Below, in pieces: positions 41,667 to 54,782 of a stretch of 64,000 nucleotides of DNA (position 1 is the first letter of the stretch; each line of letters starts with the position of its first letter). Origin of the DNA: Enterobacter cloacae (GTDB lineage Bacteria; Pseudomonadota; Gammaproteobacteria; Enterobacterales; Enterobacteriaceae); assembly GCA_014169315.1 (NCBI GenBank), contig AP022133.1, positions 3,162,001 through 3,226,000 of the forward strand, read 5' to 3'. The notes below the pieces were generated by a model. That model had not been told where the DNA came from. It made no database searches and worked only from the letters and a program-made list of their open reading frames with translations. Made by a program: the position numbers and the translations under genes.

Positions 41667-44108
41667 TCAGGCGAAGCGCGGCGGTAACTGGTAGATTTCG
41701 TTTTCCAGTTCATTCACTGCCTGCTCATAGGCTTGTTTATCACCAAAGCGGGTTTTGATGATTTCAATCGGACGCCCTATCGAATCAAAGGGTTTCAGCT
41801 TCAACACCTGCACGTCTTCGATTTCCCGCACACCTTCATCAGCGTATTTATCCAGCAACGTGTTCAGCACCTGCTGTGCGGGTTCTGCATATTTGGTGAA
41901 ATAATTACGCTTTCGCACGTTGGCGGCACGCTCATGCCGCGTCAACGGCGGCTGACCGTACACTACGTGGCAGAGCAGATCAAACGGATCGAGATCTTTT
42001 CCCACCTCTTCGGCCAGCACATCCCACAAGATACCGAGTTGTTCCAGCTCTTCAATGATCACCTGTTTGCGGGGAGCTTCCTGCCATTTGCGCACGAAGC
42101 TATCCAGAGAGGCGTATTCGCTGTCTTTGAGCATCGTTTTGCAGGTGTAATCCTGGAAGGATTCGGTCACCAGTTTGCCGTCGGCATCGTAGTATTGAAC
42201 GCGCTTAGCCAGCACTTTTACGTCCACGCCGTTCACATAGAATTTGCGGACTTTGTTTTCGTCATCGTCGTGGAATTCACCGTTTCCAGTGAACTTGTCG
42301 CGGTTCACTTTGTATTCGGCTCTCTCTTCCCGCGCTTCATTGACGACGTTATCATCGCCGTCCACGTTATCTTCCGCATCGAGTTGGTCATTAAAATCAG
42401 ATGCAGGGTCCGAAATGTCGTCAGGTTTTACCACCAGCACTTTTTCTGGCAAGCCGTCAAAACGTGGGTCGGCAAACAGCTCAGTCGCTTTTTTGAAGTC
42501 GAGAATGGTGAACCACAGCTTGCCGTGTTTTTCGTTAATACGCGTGCCGCGCCCGATGATTTGTTTGAATTTAGTCATCGACTGAATGTTCTGGTCTAAC
42601 ACCACCAGCTTACAGGTTTGCGCATCGACGCCAGTGCTCATCAGTTCAGAGGTAGTCGCGATAACCGGGTAGGCTTTTTTGGGGTCAATGAAGTTATCCA
42701 GCTGCGCCTTGCCAATATCGTCATCACCGGTGATTTTCATCACGTACTTTTCGTTCTTCAGCACCTGTTCCGGGTTGAGTACCACCAGGGCCTGGCGCAT
42801 ACGGGCTGCGTGGTCGATGTCGTTGCAGAAGACGATGGTTTTATCCATCGGGTTGGTACGTTTCAAATAGTCGGTAATGGTCTGCGCTACCAGCATGGTA
42901 CGTTCATCAATCACCATCGTGCGGTCAAAATCTTTCAGGTTGTAGATTCGGTCTTCAATCTCTTCGCCGTATTTATCTAACTGACCCTTAACCGGTCGCC
43001 AGCCCTGTACATCAACGTCGATATCGACGCGCACCACTTTGTACGGGGCTAAGAAGCCATCTTCAATGCCTTCTTTCAGGGAATAGGTATAAACCGGATC
43101 ACCAAAGTAATCGGTACTAGAGACTTCTTCGGTTTCTTTCGGCGTTGCCGTCAGGCCTATCTGGGTGGCGCTGCCAAAATATTCCAGGATCTCCCGCCAG
43201 GCAGAATCTTCAGAGGCACTGCCACGATGACATTCGTCGATGACAATCAGGTCAAAGAAATCCGGTGCAACCTGCTTATAGGCTTTTTGGTGTTCTTCCG
43301 GCCCGGTGATCGCCTGGTACAGCGCCAGATGCACTTCATAAGCGGGATCAACGGTACGTCCGGTAACTTTGGTCATCGCTGAGCCAAATGGCTTGAAGTC
43401 ATTGCGCTTGGTCTGATCGACAAGAATATTTCGATCTGCAAGGAACAGAATGCGTTTTTTGTTTTTCGCTTTCCACAGCCGCCAGATTATCTGGAATGCG
43501 GTGTAGGTTTTCCCCGTCCCGGTAGCCATCACCAGTAGAATGCGGTTCTTACCCGCTGATACAGCATCTACCGTTCGGTTGATCGCCTGTATCTGATAAT
43601 AACGAGGGGATTTTCCGCTGGCGTCATCGTAGTAGTCCTGGCTTATGACGGGCAGCTGTTCCTGAGTAAACCCTTTCCAGACACAGTATTTCTGCCAGAG
43701 TTGTTCAGGGGTTGGAAAATCACTGAGGGTGATTTCTGATTCAAGCTGTTGCGGGTTGGTTTTATCGTGGAAAACAAAACCGTCGCCATTGGTCGCAAAC
43801 ACAAAGGGAACATCAAGCAGGCTGGCGTAATCCAGACCCTGCTGCATTCCTTTGCTGATGGCGTGCTGATTGGCTTTGGCTTCTATCACCGCTAGCGGCA
43901 AATTCGGCTTGTGGTAGAGCACAATGTCAGCAGACTTAACTTTGATACGCGAGGCCAGTTTGCCACGAACCACAATCTTACCATCGCGGAGTTTCACTTC
44001 CTGACGGACTTGCGACATCATGTCCCAGCCTGCATCTTTAACCGCTGGCAGGATGAATTTGGTAATGATGTCCGTTTCAGTCAAATGAGCCTTGTTTACG
44101 CCAGCCAT
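41667..44108 (-). CDS. hsdR: Type I restriction endonuclease subunit HsdR
   Basis: 813 aa from ATG 44108 (GGAG nine bases upstream; a GTG at 44123 overlaps that site and is rejected). The N-terminal nuclease domain has Asp61 and Glu76-x-Lys78 ([19 protein letters not shown]). The SF2 translocase motor has Walker A ATGTGKT (195-201) and the DECH box (291-294), with [20 protein letters not shown] and [12 protein letters not shown] downstream. The length equals that reported for EcoAI HsdR, supporting the Type IB group. All catalytic motifs are intact. Confidence 0.96.
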   Translation of the reverse strand: MAGVNKAHLTETDIITKFILPAVKDAGWDMMSQVRQEVKLRDGKIVVRGKLASRIKVKSADIVLYHKPNLPLAVIEAKANQHAISKGMQQGLDYASLLDVPFVFATNGDGFVFHDKTNPQQLESEITLSDFPTPEQLWQKYCVWKGFTQEQLPVISQDYYDDASGKSPRYYQIQAINRTVDAVSAGKNRILLVMATGTGKTYTAFQIIWRLWKAKNKKRILFLADRNILVDQTKRNDFKPFGSAMTKVTGRTVDPAYEVHLALYQAITGPEEHQKAYKQVAPDFFDLIVIDECHRGSASEDSAWREILEYFGSATQIGLTATPKETEEVSSTDYFGDPVYTYSLKEGIEDGFLAPYKVVRVDIDVDVQGWRPVKGQLDKYGEEIEDRIYNLKDFDRTMVIDERTMLVAQTITDYLKRTNPMDKTIVFCNDIDHAARMRQALVVLNPEQVLKNEKYVMKITGDDDIGKAQLDNFIDPKKAYPVIATTSELMSTGVDAQTCKLVVLDQNIQSMTKFKQIIGRGTRINEKHGKLWFTILDFKKATELFADPRFDGLPEKVLVVKPDDISDPASDFNDQLDAEDNVDGDDNVVNEAREERAEYKVNRDKFTGNGEFHDDDENKVRKFYVNGVDVKVLAKRVQYYDADGKLVTESFQDYTCKTMLKDSEYASLDSFVRKWQEAPRKQVIIEELEQLGILWDVLAEEVGKDLDPFDLLCHVVYGQPPLTRHERAANVRKRNYFTKYAEPAQQVLNTLLDKYADEGVREIEDVQVLKLKPFDSIGRPIEIIKTRFGDKQAYEQAVNELENEIYQLPPRFA

Positions 44109-44208
44109 AGCAGAGCACTCCACGATATTGGGTTAGCTCTGATTTTACACAGATTAGTGCGTTACGTAATGACCTGAAACGAGGTTTTGGGCAACGACTG
44201 GAAAACCT

Positions 44209-45417
44209 TTATTCGTTAGAACCACTTCTACTGCTAACCGACTCATGTAACCGAATAAACAAATCGACACAGCGCCTGGAGAACTCACCATTGTTCATTT
44301 CAAGCCATGCACGATTACTCGAAAGCCAATCCCTGTATTCAATGGGGTCAAGGTCATGCGACAAATATCCATTAAAGCTACGCCACCATGGCCACCAGGC
44401 GCTCGCTTTCGCCCCTGTAGGGAAATCTATTTTGAGCTGTTGTGCAGCCAGTAAAGCTGATTCGGTAATATTCGAAGCATCATCCAACTTAATACCATAA
44501 ATCCAATCCTGATAACTTCCTTTGGCAGGTTCGATACAGTAGTGCCAGCCAATGGCCTCTGGTGGGCGCAATCCAATCCCGTAATCTGGATATAATTTTC
44601 GACATACCTCCCAGCCTGCTGGTGGTATCAAAGCCGAAGTCGCTTTTTTAGCCAGCGTTTGATAAATGCTATTTTGCAGGCTCAATAGACTTAACGTGGT
44701 ATCCAGCGTTGATTCGTCAGTAAAGATCTTGTCTAGCAAAACATCCACAACCTTCCCCTCCCTGCAATTCAGCACATTCACCGAAATAAAACGCTGCAAA
44801 TCGAATAGAAAGACTCGCAAACGGTAAGGTATATCATCATTTTTGCACAGCCCTTCAAGCCAAACGACGAGGCTTTGATATGACAGGAGGACAAGCTCGC
44901 CAGACTGAAGTGCGGCGTCACATTGGTGTTCATCAATACTAAACGGAGTTGGCTTGCTCCCTTCAGGAGTCAGGTAAATCAGCAGCGTTTCGTTTAGTGC
45001 GCTGCGCCGCTTCCTTAGCTCGTGGAGATAGTCCAAAACCTGATTGGGTTGATCGGCGGCACTGGGTTTGTTCTCTATACCAAGTATCCATCGCTCCCCT
45101 TGGACGACGATATCAATTCGACGTTTAGTACCCAGGGCATCAGTCTGCTGTTCACACTCAACAAACCGACAAGATGTTGCATCCCATAAACTTTTCCCAA
45201 TTAAATCCAGAAAAGTGCTGAGAAAGAGAGCTTGCTGCCCATGAACACCGCGCACGTCGAGCAAGTCAGCCAGGATGCGTGAAAGACCATTTTCGTCAGC
45301 AGTGATATACCGAAAGACATTAAACTCAACAGCATCTTTTTTGTTGCGATCTTGGTGCATCTGTCGGGCTTCGTTGAGCCACTCTGTCATTTGGTCCAGC
45401 CAATGATTACTAGTCAT
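44209..45417 (-). CDS. PD-(D/E)XK nuclease-superfamily protein
   Basis: 402 aa. The N-terminus (FNVFRYITADENGLSRILADLLD, HGQQALFLSTFLD) and the core RIDIVVQGERWILGIENKPSAADQPNQVLDYL (Asp102, Glu115, Lys117, Gln124 region) match the PDDEXK_4 type of nuclease found next to restriction systems and in defence islands. The C-terminal half is not recognised. It is the first gene of the minus-strand block and has GGAG five bases before its ATG; 100 bases separate it from hsdR. Confidence 0.85.
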   Translation of the reverse strand: MTSNHWLDQMTEWLNEARQMHQDRNKKDAVEFNVFRYITADENGLSRILADLLDVRGVHGQQALFLSTFLDLIGKSLWDATSCRFVECEQQTDALGTKRRIDIVVQGERWILGIENKPSAADQPNQVLDYLHELRKRRSALNETLLIYLTPEGSKPTPFSIDEHQCDAALQSGELVLLSYQSLVVWLEGLCKNDDIPYRLRVFLFDLQRFISVNVLNCREGKVVDVLLDKIFTDESTLDTTLSLLSLQNSIYQTLAKKATSALIPPAGWEVCRKLYPDYGIGLRPPEAIGWHYCIEPAKGSYQDWIYGIKLDDASNITESALLAAQQLKIDFPTGAKASAWWPWWRSFNGYLSHDLDPIEYRDWLSSNRAWLEMNNGEFSRRCVDLFIRLHESVSSRSGSNE

Positions 45418-45562
45418 ATCACTCCATCACACGCAGCTTTCATGCTCGGGACGGCTATATTAACAGCTCAATGCCTCATACAGCATAGTGTCGGCCATAT
45501 GATGTCTTGTCATTCCCGGATTACATTCCTGCTTTGCCCAAAATCATCATTCTGACGGCCTT

Positions 45563-45571
45563 TGATGGTAT
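45563..45571 (+). repeat. Right-end copy of the TGATGGTAT repeat
   Basis: Same 9-mer as the repeats beside the integrase gene, about 65 bases inside attR. Confidence 0.45.
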
Positions 45572-45635
45572 TTTTGCTGGTACCAGATATTTATGATAAA
45601 AATAAAACCATCAATATCATAAAATTAGACAGTTA

Positions 45636-45657
45636 TTCGATTCCTGCAGGGACACCA
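45636..45657 (+). other. attR: right attachment core with the displaced tRNA CCA
   Basis: TTCGATTCCTGCAGG followed by GACACCA repeats the argW 3' end, with three G residues where attL has four, and ends in the CCA that argW now lacks. Confidence 0.85.
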
Positions 45658-45784
45658 GATACACCTCTCCTGACGTCTACCGAATTCAATAACCCCCCCT
45701 TGTAACCAGTATTAAACCTCCAATATCGACAACTCCATGTCAGCCGGTGTCTACCCATTTCAACGTAAATCAATACGTATATGG

Positions 45785-46310
45785 GGCCTTATAGCTCGCG
45801 CTAAACGAGATGAAGCCAGAAAGGTATAGCGAATGATAAGAATCCCAGTGAGGTCAAAAAAGCCGAGCAGCTAGCCAAAAAGATCTTGGTTACAAACACT
45901 TTTGAAGCAATCACTCTCGAGTGGTACGACGCAAAAATCTCTGGCTGGCCGAAGAATTATGCTGACTACGTTATGCGAGCTTTTAAAATAATGTCTTCCC
46001 TTATTTAGTCTCTCAGCCAGTGAATGAAATTAAGCCCCTGGAGCTTTTATCTGTATTGCAGCGAATGGAAAAACGGGGAGCACCAGAACTTGCTAACAAA
46101 GTGCGTCAGCGTTGTAGTGAGGTCTTTCGCTACGCGATTGTGACAGGTCGCGCCGAATACAACCCGGCGACTGTTCTTGGTGCCGCGTTGCAAAGACATG
46201 AAAAACAGCACTATCCCTTTCTTACCTCCGCGGAACTACCGGAGTTTTTGGGCAAGCGGTCAAACTACTCAGGAAGTCTCATTACGCTTCTCGGTTGCTC
46301 ATGCTGACAG
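45785..46310 (+). pseudogene. Remnant of a second P4-type integrase
   Basis: Pieces in shifting frames read ARAKRDEARK, then SEVKKAEQLAKKILVTNTFEAITLEWYDAK and WPKNYADYVMRAF, a stop, then an open stretch from about 46020 (EIKPLELLSVLQRMEKRGAP, VRQRCSEVFRYAIVTGRAEYNP). These are the core-binding region and the start of the catalytic domain of a P4 integrase different from the intact one. The N-terminal domain and all catalytic residues are missing. It sits directly right of attR, where a second argW element's integrase would be. Confidence 0.85.
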
Positions 46311-46324
46311 GTTCAAGAAACGTA

Positions 46325-46640
46325 ATGGACTGACCCCGCAATCGTAGACAAATTCTGTCCTCACTACGAGGCCTGTTCAAAGGCCTCCTGAGTGACGTCG
46401 CCGAGATGACTGTGACGCCGGACCCGGTTACAGAACACTTCAATGTAATCGAAGATATCCACCCGGGCCAGCTCCCGGCTTTTACCGCATGTTTCCCTGA
46501 TTTCATTCAAATCGCCATGGATCCGCCGATAACCATATACGGGCAAAGTACCGCGCGACCTTTTTCAGAATATCCCGTTCCTCTTCAGTGCGCTTCAGCT
46601 GCGCCCTGAGATTCAGGTGTAAATCGTGGTGTACCCATAT
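46325..46640 (-). pseudogene. IS3-family transposase remnant
   Basis: On the minus strand a 60-codon frame joins YGYRRIHGDLNEIRETCGK, from the middle of an IS3-type OrfB, to ARVDIFDYIEVFCNRVRRHSHLGDV..EAFEQAS, from its C-terminus. The catalytic part between the two is deleted. The remnant truncates the second integrase. Confidence 0.75.
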
Positions 46641-46738
46641 GCTCCTCCTATTCTCAAACTATAGGGCAGGATCATCTACCGGGGCGTGGTAAGTCCAATC
46701 AGGATTTCCAGGTGTCCTGAATTATCGATCCACTACAC

Positions 46739-47668
<930 letters not shown>

Positions 47669-47735
47669 TCAGCGTTTTTATTTGAACCGCCTGGGTAAAA
47701 AACGTGATTCAGATCGCGCGCTATTTTTACCCAAT

Positions 47736-49079
47736 TCAGAACATATTAAAGCGGTACTCAATGATAATTTCAGAGGCTAGAGTATGTGCCCGCGTGTAGT
47801 GTCCGTCGGTAAGCACCGGTGTTTTTCCCTTGCTTTTGTATGACCATCCAGGACCAACCATTGCCCACACCGTCAGGTTTTTAAACACCGGATCGGTGGG
47901 AACCCAGCGACTGAAGGCGTTAATCTCACCGGAGCGGACATGGTTGCCCTTGTAGTTGAACTGCGCAATGTTACCAACCAGACCCACGGTCAACGCCGGT
48001 GTTAACTGATAATCAGCCATGTCGGCCATCACCAACTCACCATCACGCATGTAATCATCACCCGCGTAAGCCATTGAGATAAACGTTCCACGCGAGTTTT
48101 TACTCAGATGGCGTGGATAGAAACCAATTTCATTGGCTTTACTGGCATCGGTATAGCCGATACCCCATTTATTACTCCAGCGGTCTGCTTTCCAGGTAAT
48201 ATCAAGGGCGAAATGCCAGGCTTGATCGTCAAAATCGCGTTTATTGGCGGGCATGGCGCGATAGTCATCCAGTGCCTGAGTGGCGTAGATTTGGCTGCCA
48301 ATATTCAGCCGTGGAAGTGGCCTGAGGTTGCTAAACAACAGCTGGCGGCGCAGATAGTTTTGGCTTTCGCCATACGCATACTGAACATCCATCAGCGGTG
48401 TTTTCCACTTCACATCCCCTCCAACCAGAGAATCAATATCCCGCCCGGTATTGGTCTGGAAATGTACCTTTTCTGGCGAATTACGTTCCATCGCGTTTTC
48501 TAAATACGCCCCGTGAAGTGCCACATCTCCGTAGACCGCCCCACCGCTAATACCGGAGTAAGTGGTTGGAGAGAGTCGGGTGGAACTTGAAATCACGCCA
48601 TAGTTCTTGAATGTCTGCCAGCCCCAGCGGGCATTCAGTTGTGTGTCGCCCAGCGCATACTTCATTTTAATATTGCGTTGACCAAATTTAGAAAACCCTT
48701 CCGCATTGCCTTTTTTATTTCCTTTGCCCTTGTTGTACAGAATACCACGAGAATTAAAGTAATCACTTGCACCTAATTTTATGGCGCTATAATAAACAGC
48801 ATCAACACCGATAATGTCAGCAAAATACCCGGATTGATAGTCAACGGCGACCCCCTGCCCCCACGCACTGTGCACATGTTTAGGGTTGGCGATATCCTCC
48901 TTCAGATATTTCCAGTAATTCTTGGCAGACAGTGTTAAATGCGAATCGGAAATAAAAGGGGAAATATACCCTGCATCAGACTGGATAGCTGAAGATGCAA
49001 TTCCATTATTGTCGGTGGCCCAAATAGATGCAGAAACCCCAAGCGTAACAAACGCAAAAGCGATACGTGTCAGATTCAT
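47736..49079 (-). CDS. OprD-family outer-membrane porin
   Basis: 447 aa. A signal peptide (cleavage after SIWA, about residue 22) is followed by SDAGYISPFISDSHLTLSAKNYWKYLKED, the family's N-terminal strand, and many Tyr/Gly-rich amphipathic strands; it ends in Phe (EYRFNMF). OprD porins, including chitoporin-like enterobacterial members, admit specific small solutes. It is the second gene after RAT 2, 92 bases downstream of the histidine phosphatase, so it should be induced with the sugar operon. Confidence 0.9.
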   Translation of the reverse strand: MNLTRIAFAFVTLGVSASIWATDNNGIASSAIQSDAGYISPFISDSHLTLSAKNYWKYLKEDIANPKHVHSAWGQGVAVDYQSGYFADIIGVDAVYYSAIKLGASDYFNSRGILYNKGKGNKKGNAEGFSKFGQRNIKMKYALGDTQLNARWGWQTFKNYGVISSSTRLSPTTYSGISGGAVYGDVALHGAYLENAMERNSPEKVHFQTNTGRDIDSLVGGDVKWKTPLMDVQYAYGESQNYLRRQLLFSNLRPLPRLNIGSQIYATQALDDYRAMPANKRDFDDQAWHFALDITWKADRWSNKWGIGYTDASKANEIGFYPRHLSKNSRGTFISMAYAGDDYMRDGELVMADMADYQLTPALTVGLVGNIAQFNYKGNHVRSGEINAFSRWVPTDPVFKNLTVWAMVGPGWSYKSKGKTPVLTDGHYTRAHTLASEIIIEYRFNMF

Positions 49080-49171
49080 TTATTATCCCAAAAGAGGCAA
49101 AAGCCGGGTACTGCCAAAAAAAATGGCATACCTGAATCAAGCCCTAAAAGAAAAATCAGTAAATTATGTCG

Positions 49172-49969
49172 TCATTCACCCGCGAGAGATTTCTTCCCTG
49201 CATCAACATATTTCAACGTACCGATCTCTGGCACAGTATAACGGCCATTTTTATACACTATTTTCACTACTGCGGCATTGGCAATGGGTTTATTTCTGGC
49301 CGGATCAGAGGTCAAATCAGAGATCATGATTTGCATTGACATACCGGATGAAATAACCAGAACATTTTTATCACCCTGAGATTTTGCCCGTTCGACAATG
49401 CTGCCCAACGCAGCCCATGTGCGCGCTTTTACCTGCGCATAATTCTCTGCCAGACCGCTGGGATCGGCGCTTGCCAGCGCATTCTGGCTATCGCGCAGTG
49501 CGATTTTGCCAGCCATCATAGCATTGAATAATTCACCACCATCTGCCATGCCGAGCTTGTGCGCAGCAGCATTGGCCATTTCTTTATTACGCGCCCCTTC
49601 AAAACTGCCAAAAAAAACCTCACGTAGGCCTGGCAGTTCATTTAGATGATAATCAGTGATACCCTTCTGAGTTAAAATCACTGCCATTGTTTCACGCTGC
49701 CTGCCGGCATCACTGGAATAGAAACGATCAAAATGAATATTTTTCATCCCCTCACCTAAATAGCGTGCGATCTGGCGACCCTGATCGGTAAGAGGGGAAT
49801 CCGCCCATCCTTGAACACGATCAAATGTATTTAAAAACGTTTTACCATGACGTGCAATATAGATGTTTACGCCTTGTTCACCAGGGGCATTACTCTTATT
49901 ATTTGCCATCACCATTTGGCTATTAATCACGCTAACCAGAGCCAGTAAAGCAAGAAACATTTTTTTCAC
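49172..49969 (-). CDS. Exported histidine phosphatase
   Basis: 265 aa from GTG 49969 (GAAGG six bases upstream). A signal peptide (KKMFLALLALVSVINSQMVMA) directs it to the periplasm. The catalytic motif is RHG at residues 40-42 (YIARHGKTFLNTFDRVQGW), followed by SDAGRQRET and the late VISSGMSMQIM segment, in which a Ser takes the place of the usual second-histidine neighbourhood. It belongs to the branch 1 phosphoglycerate-mutase-like group. It is the first gene behind RAT 2. A phosphatase in a PTS sugar operon is unusual; a periplasmic phosphate ester is the likely substrate. Confidence 0.9.
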   Translation of the reverse strand: MKKMFLALLALVSVINSQMVMANNKSNAPGEQGVNIYIARHGKTFLNTFDRVQGWADSPLTDQGRQIARYLGEGMKNIHFDRFYSSDAGRQRETMAVILTQKGITDYHLNELPGLREVFFGSFEGARNKEMANAAAHKLGMADGGELFNAMMAGKIALRDSQNALASADPSGLAENYAQVKARTWAALGSIVERAKSQGDKNVLVISSGMSMQIMISDLTSDPARNKPIANAAVVKIVYKNGRYTVPEIGTLKYVDAGKKSLAGE

Positions 49970-50008
49970 GTGTGACCTTCCGTTTATCATTCTCTATACG
50001 CCAGAAAC

Positions 50009-50070
50009 AAAAAAACCTATGCTAACTTCCTGATCAGTTAATTTTGATCGGGAAGGTGAGCATAGGTTTT
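50009..50070 (-). terminator. RAT-controlled terminator before the histidine phosphatase gene
   Basis: On the minus strand CCTATGCT...TTCC..GATC pairs with GATC..GGAA...AGCATAGG, followed by seven T residues. Confidence 0.85.
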
Positions 50071-50093
50071 GCCTGTGGATACAGTAACAATCC
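50065..50093 (-). promoter_or_regulatory. RAT 2: antiterminator site before phosphatase-porin operon
   Basis: On the minus strand GGATTGTTACTG, a 6-base loop, then CAGGCAAAACC. The AAAACC end is shared with the first arm of the terminator. Confidence 0.92.
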
Positions 50094-50230
50094 AATGGAT
50101 TGAAACCATATCACTAATGATTTTGCATGACATCATATTTATTAAAAGAAAATGTAGGAACATGATCGCTTTCATAATGCGGGTAGCTTATTGGATTATT
50201 TACACTCGCAAACATGATATATTAAGCCAA

Positions 50231-50252
50231 AAAAGTGAAACCGGTCACAGAA
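50231..50252 (+). promoter_or_regulatory. CRP site of the surE-PTS-glucosidase operon
   Basis: AGTGA-N6-TCACA (50234-50249) is a near-perfect CRP palindrome. Its centre lies 61.5 bases before the predicted start at about 50303, the classic class I position. Catabolite activation of the plus-strand operon is predicted. Confidence 0.75.
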
Positions 50253-50267
50253 ACCAGCGGGGACATC

Positions 50268-50296
50268 TGGACTAAATCGATTCCAACGCGTATTTT
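50268..50296 (+). promoter_or_regulatory. Promoter of the surE-PTS-glucosidase operon
   Basis: A -35 TGGACT (50268-50273), a 17-base spacer and a -10 TATTTT (50291-50296). The predicted start, about 50303, puts the RAT near the very 5' end of the RNA. Confidence 0.6.
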
Positions 50297-50309
50297 CGTT
50301 GCAGTTCTG

Positions 50310-50335
50310 GGATTGTTACTGAATCAGGCAAAACC
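50310..50335 (+). promoter_or_regulatory. RAT 3: antiterminator site before the plus-strand operon
   Basis: GGATTGTTACTG, a 3-base loop, then CAGGCAAAACC; the shortest of the five copies. Confidence 0.92.
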
Positions 50336-50387
50336 TAAGGCACTTTTATGCAGCCACGCTGCAGCGAAGTGCTTTAGGTTTTTTTTT
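50331..50387 (+). terminator. RAT-controlled terminator before the SurE-like gene
   Basis: CCTAAGGCACTT pairs with AAGTGCTTTAGG and is followed by nine T residues. The first arm overlaps RAT 3. Confidence 0.88.
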
Positions 50388-50429
50388 GCGCTGAATTCAG
50401 CCCCCGCCAGTCAGAAATAAGGATTAAAG

Positions 50430-51299
50430 ATGAAAATAACTCTCCTCGCTGCAACGTTACTGCCCATGTTTGCCTGTTCTGCCTTCGCTGCGCCACTGAA
50501 AATACTGATTGTCAATGATGATGGTTGTGAATCTCCCGGCAGTATCTCATTACAGGAAAAGCTGGCAGCAAAAGGTTTTGATGTCTGGATGGTAGCCCCC
50601 GACACAAATCAGAGCGGTATTGGTTCAGCCATTACTTTTAAAACCGGTAAGCTGTTCGATGTCAAAAAAGTCACCGACAAACGTTTCTGCTTCCCCGGAA
50701 CGCCCGCTGACGCCGTCGATTTCGGCTTGCAGGGCGTGCTGAAAAACAGCCCTCCGGACCTGGTAATTTCAGGCGTGAATGACGGCCCCAACACAGGGAT
50801 GGCGCAGGTGAACTCCGGGACCGTCAGCGCAGCGGCACGAGCAATCCGCTACGGCTACCCGGCGATCGCCGCCAGTATCGGCTATATCCTTAGCGAACAA
50901 GAAATGAAGAACAAATGGCCAAGCACTCACAAGTACTGGTCCGACTCCGTTAATTATGTCGTGGAGGTCGTTGAAACCCTTAATGCCAGACGCACGCCAG
51001 GTACGGCGCTGCTGCCAAAAGGTTCTGGGCTGAGCATCAACTACCCTGCACTGGCAAAAGAGGAGATCAAAGGGGTGCGCTACGTCGAAAATGAAAGGTT
51101 CCCGGTGCCACAAATCGGTTATGAATTAATGGCCAACGGCCAGGCAAAACAGACCATCAACCCGGCCGCACTGGAAAACACGCAGAACGAGACTGATTCA
51201 GGTTGGCTCAATAAGGGATATATCACCTATACCCTGTTCGACGGATCCTGGGATGCACCCGCATTCCAGGCACAATACGAAGCATTGCTAAAAAAATAG
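50430..51299 (+). CDS. Exported SurE-like phosphatase (5'/3'-nucleotidase family)
   Basis: 289 aa. A signal peptide (cleavage after CSAFA, residue 20) is followed by LKILIVNDDGCESPG with the metal-binding NDDG at residues 29-32, then PDTNQSGIGSAIT, FPGTPADAV and SGVNDGPNTG, all SurE signatures. Classical SurE is cytosolic; this one is exported and longer. SurE enzymes dephosphorylate nucleotides and other phosphate esters. AAGGA precedes the ATG. It is the first gene of the plus-strand sugar operon behind RAT 3. Confidence 0.92.
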   Translation: MKITLLAATLLPMFACSAFAAPLKILIVNDDGCESPGSISLQEKLAAKGFDVWMVAPDTNQSGIGSAITFKTGKLFDVKKVTDKRFCFPGTPADAVDFGLQGVLKNSPPDLVISGVNDGPNTGMAQVNSGTVSAAARAIRYGYPAIAASIGYILSEQEMKNKWPSTHKYWSDSVNYVVEVVETLNARRTPGTALLPKGSGLSINYPALAKEEIKGVRYVENERFPVPQIGYELMANGQAKQTINPAALENTQNETDSGWLNKGYITYTLFDGSWDAPAFQAQYEALLKK

Positions 51300-51422
51300 T
51301 CCATTGCTGCGCGCGTCGCGCAATGCCCGACGCATAATGATTTCGCAGGCGGGCAAAACCTGTAGTACCGGCGGTTGGCCGTTCGGTACTCGGTTTTAAA
51401 GATCTCAGTACGGATAAGATGA

Positions 51423-54712
<3,290 letters not shown>

Positions 54713-54721
54713 TCGCATAAA

Positions 54722-54757
54722 CAAAAATACCCCATCATTGCTGACGGGGTATTTTTT
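54722..54757. terminator. Terminator between the glucosidase and esterase genes
   Basis: AAATACCCC and GGGGTATTTTTT form a stem with a 12-base loop between two convergent genes; A- and T-runs allow both directions. Confidence 0.88.
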
Positions 54758-54782
54758 ATTCTTACCAACTAAAGTAAATGCA

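Larger units (their letters stand above)
29680..45655 (+). mobile_element. P4-type integrative island in argW carrying a defence block
   Basis: About 16 kb flanked by direct repeats of the argW 3' end. It begins with a P4-like tyrosine integrase next to the tRNA, then an unknown gene, an AlpA-type regulator, a 35-codon ORF, a Toprim/helicase replication protein and iterons: a satellite-like replication module. The right part, all on the minus strand, carries nucleases, a Type I restriction-modification system and an ankyrin protein. No capsid-packaging or conjugation genes are visible, so movement would depend on excision plus a helper. Confidence 0.85.
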
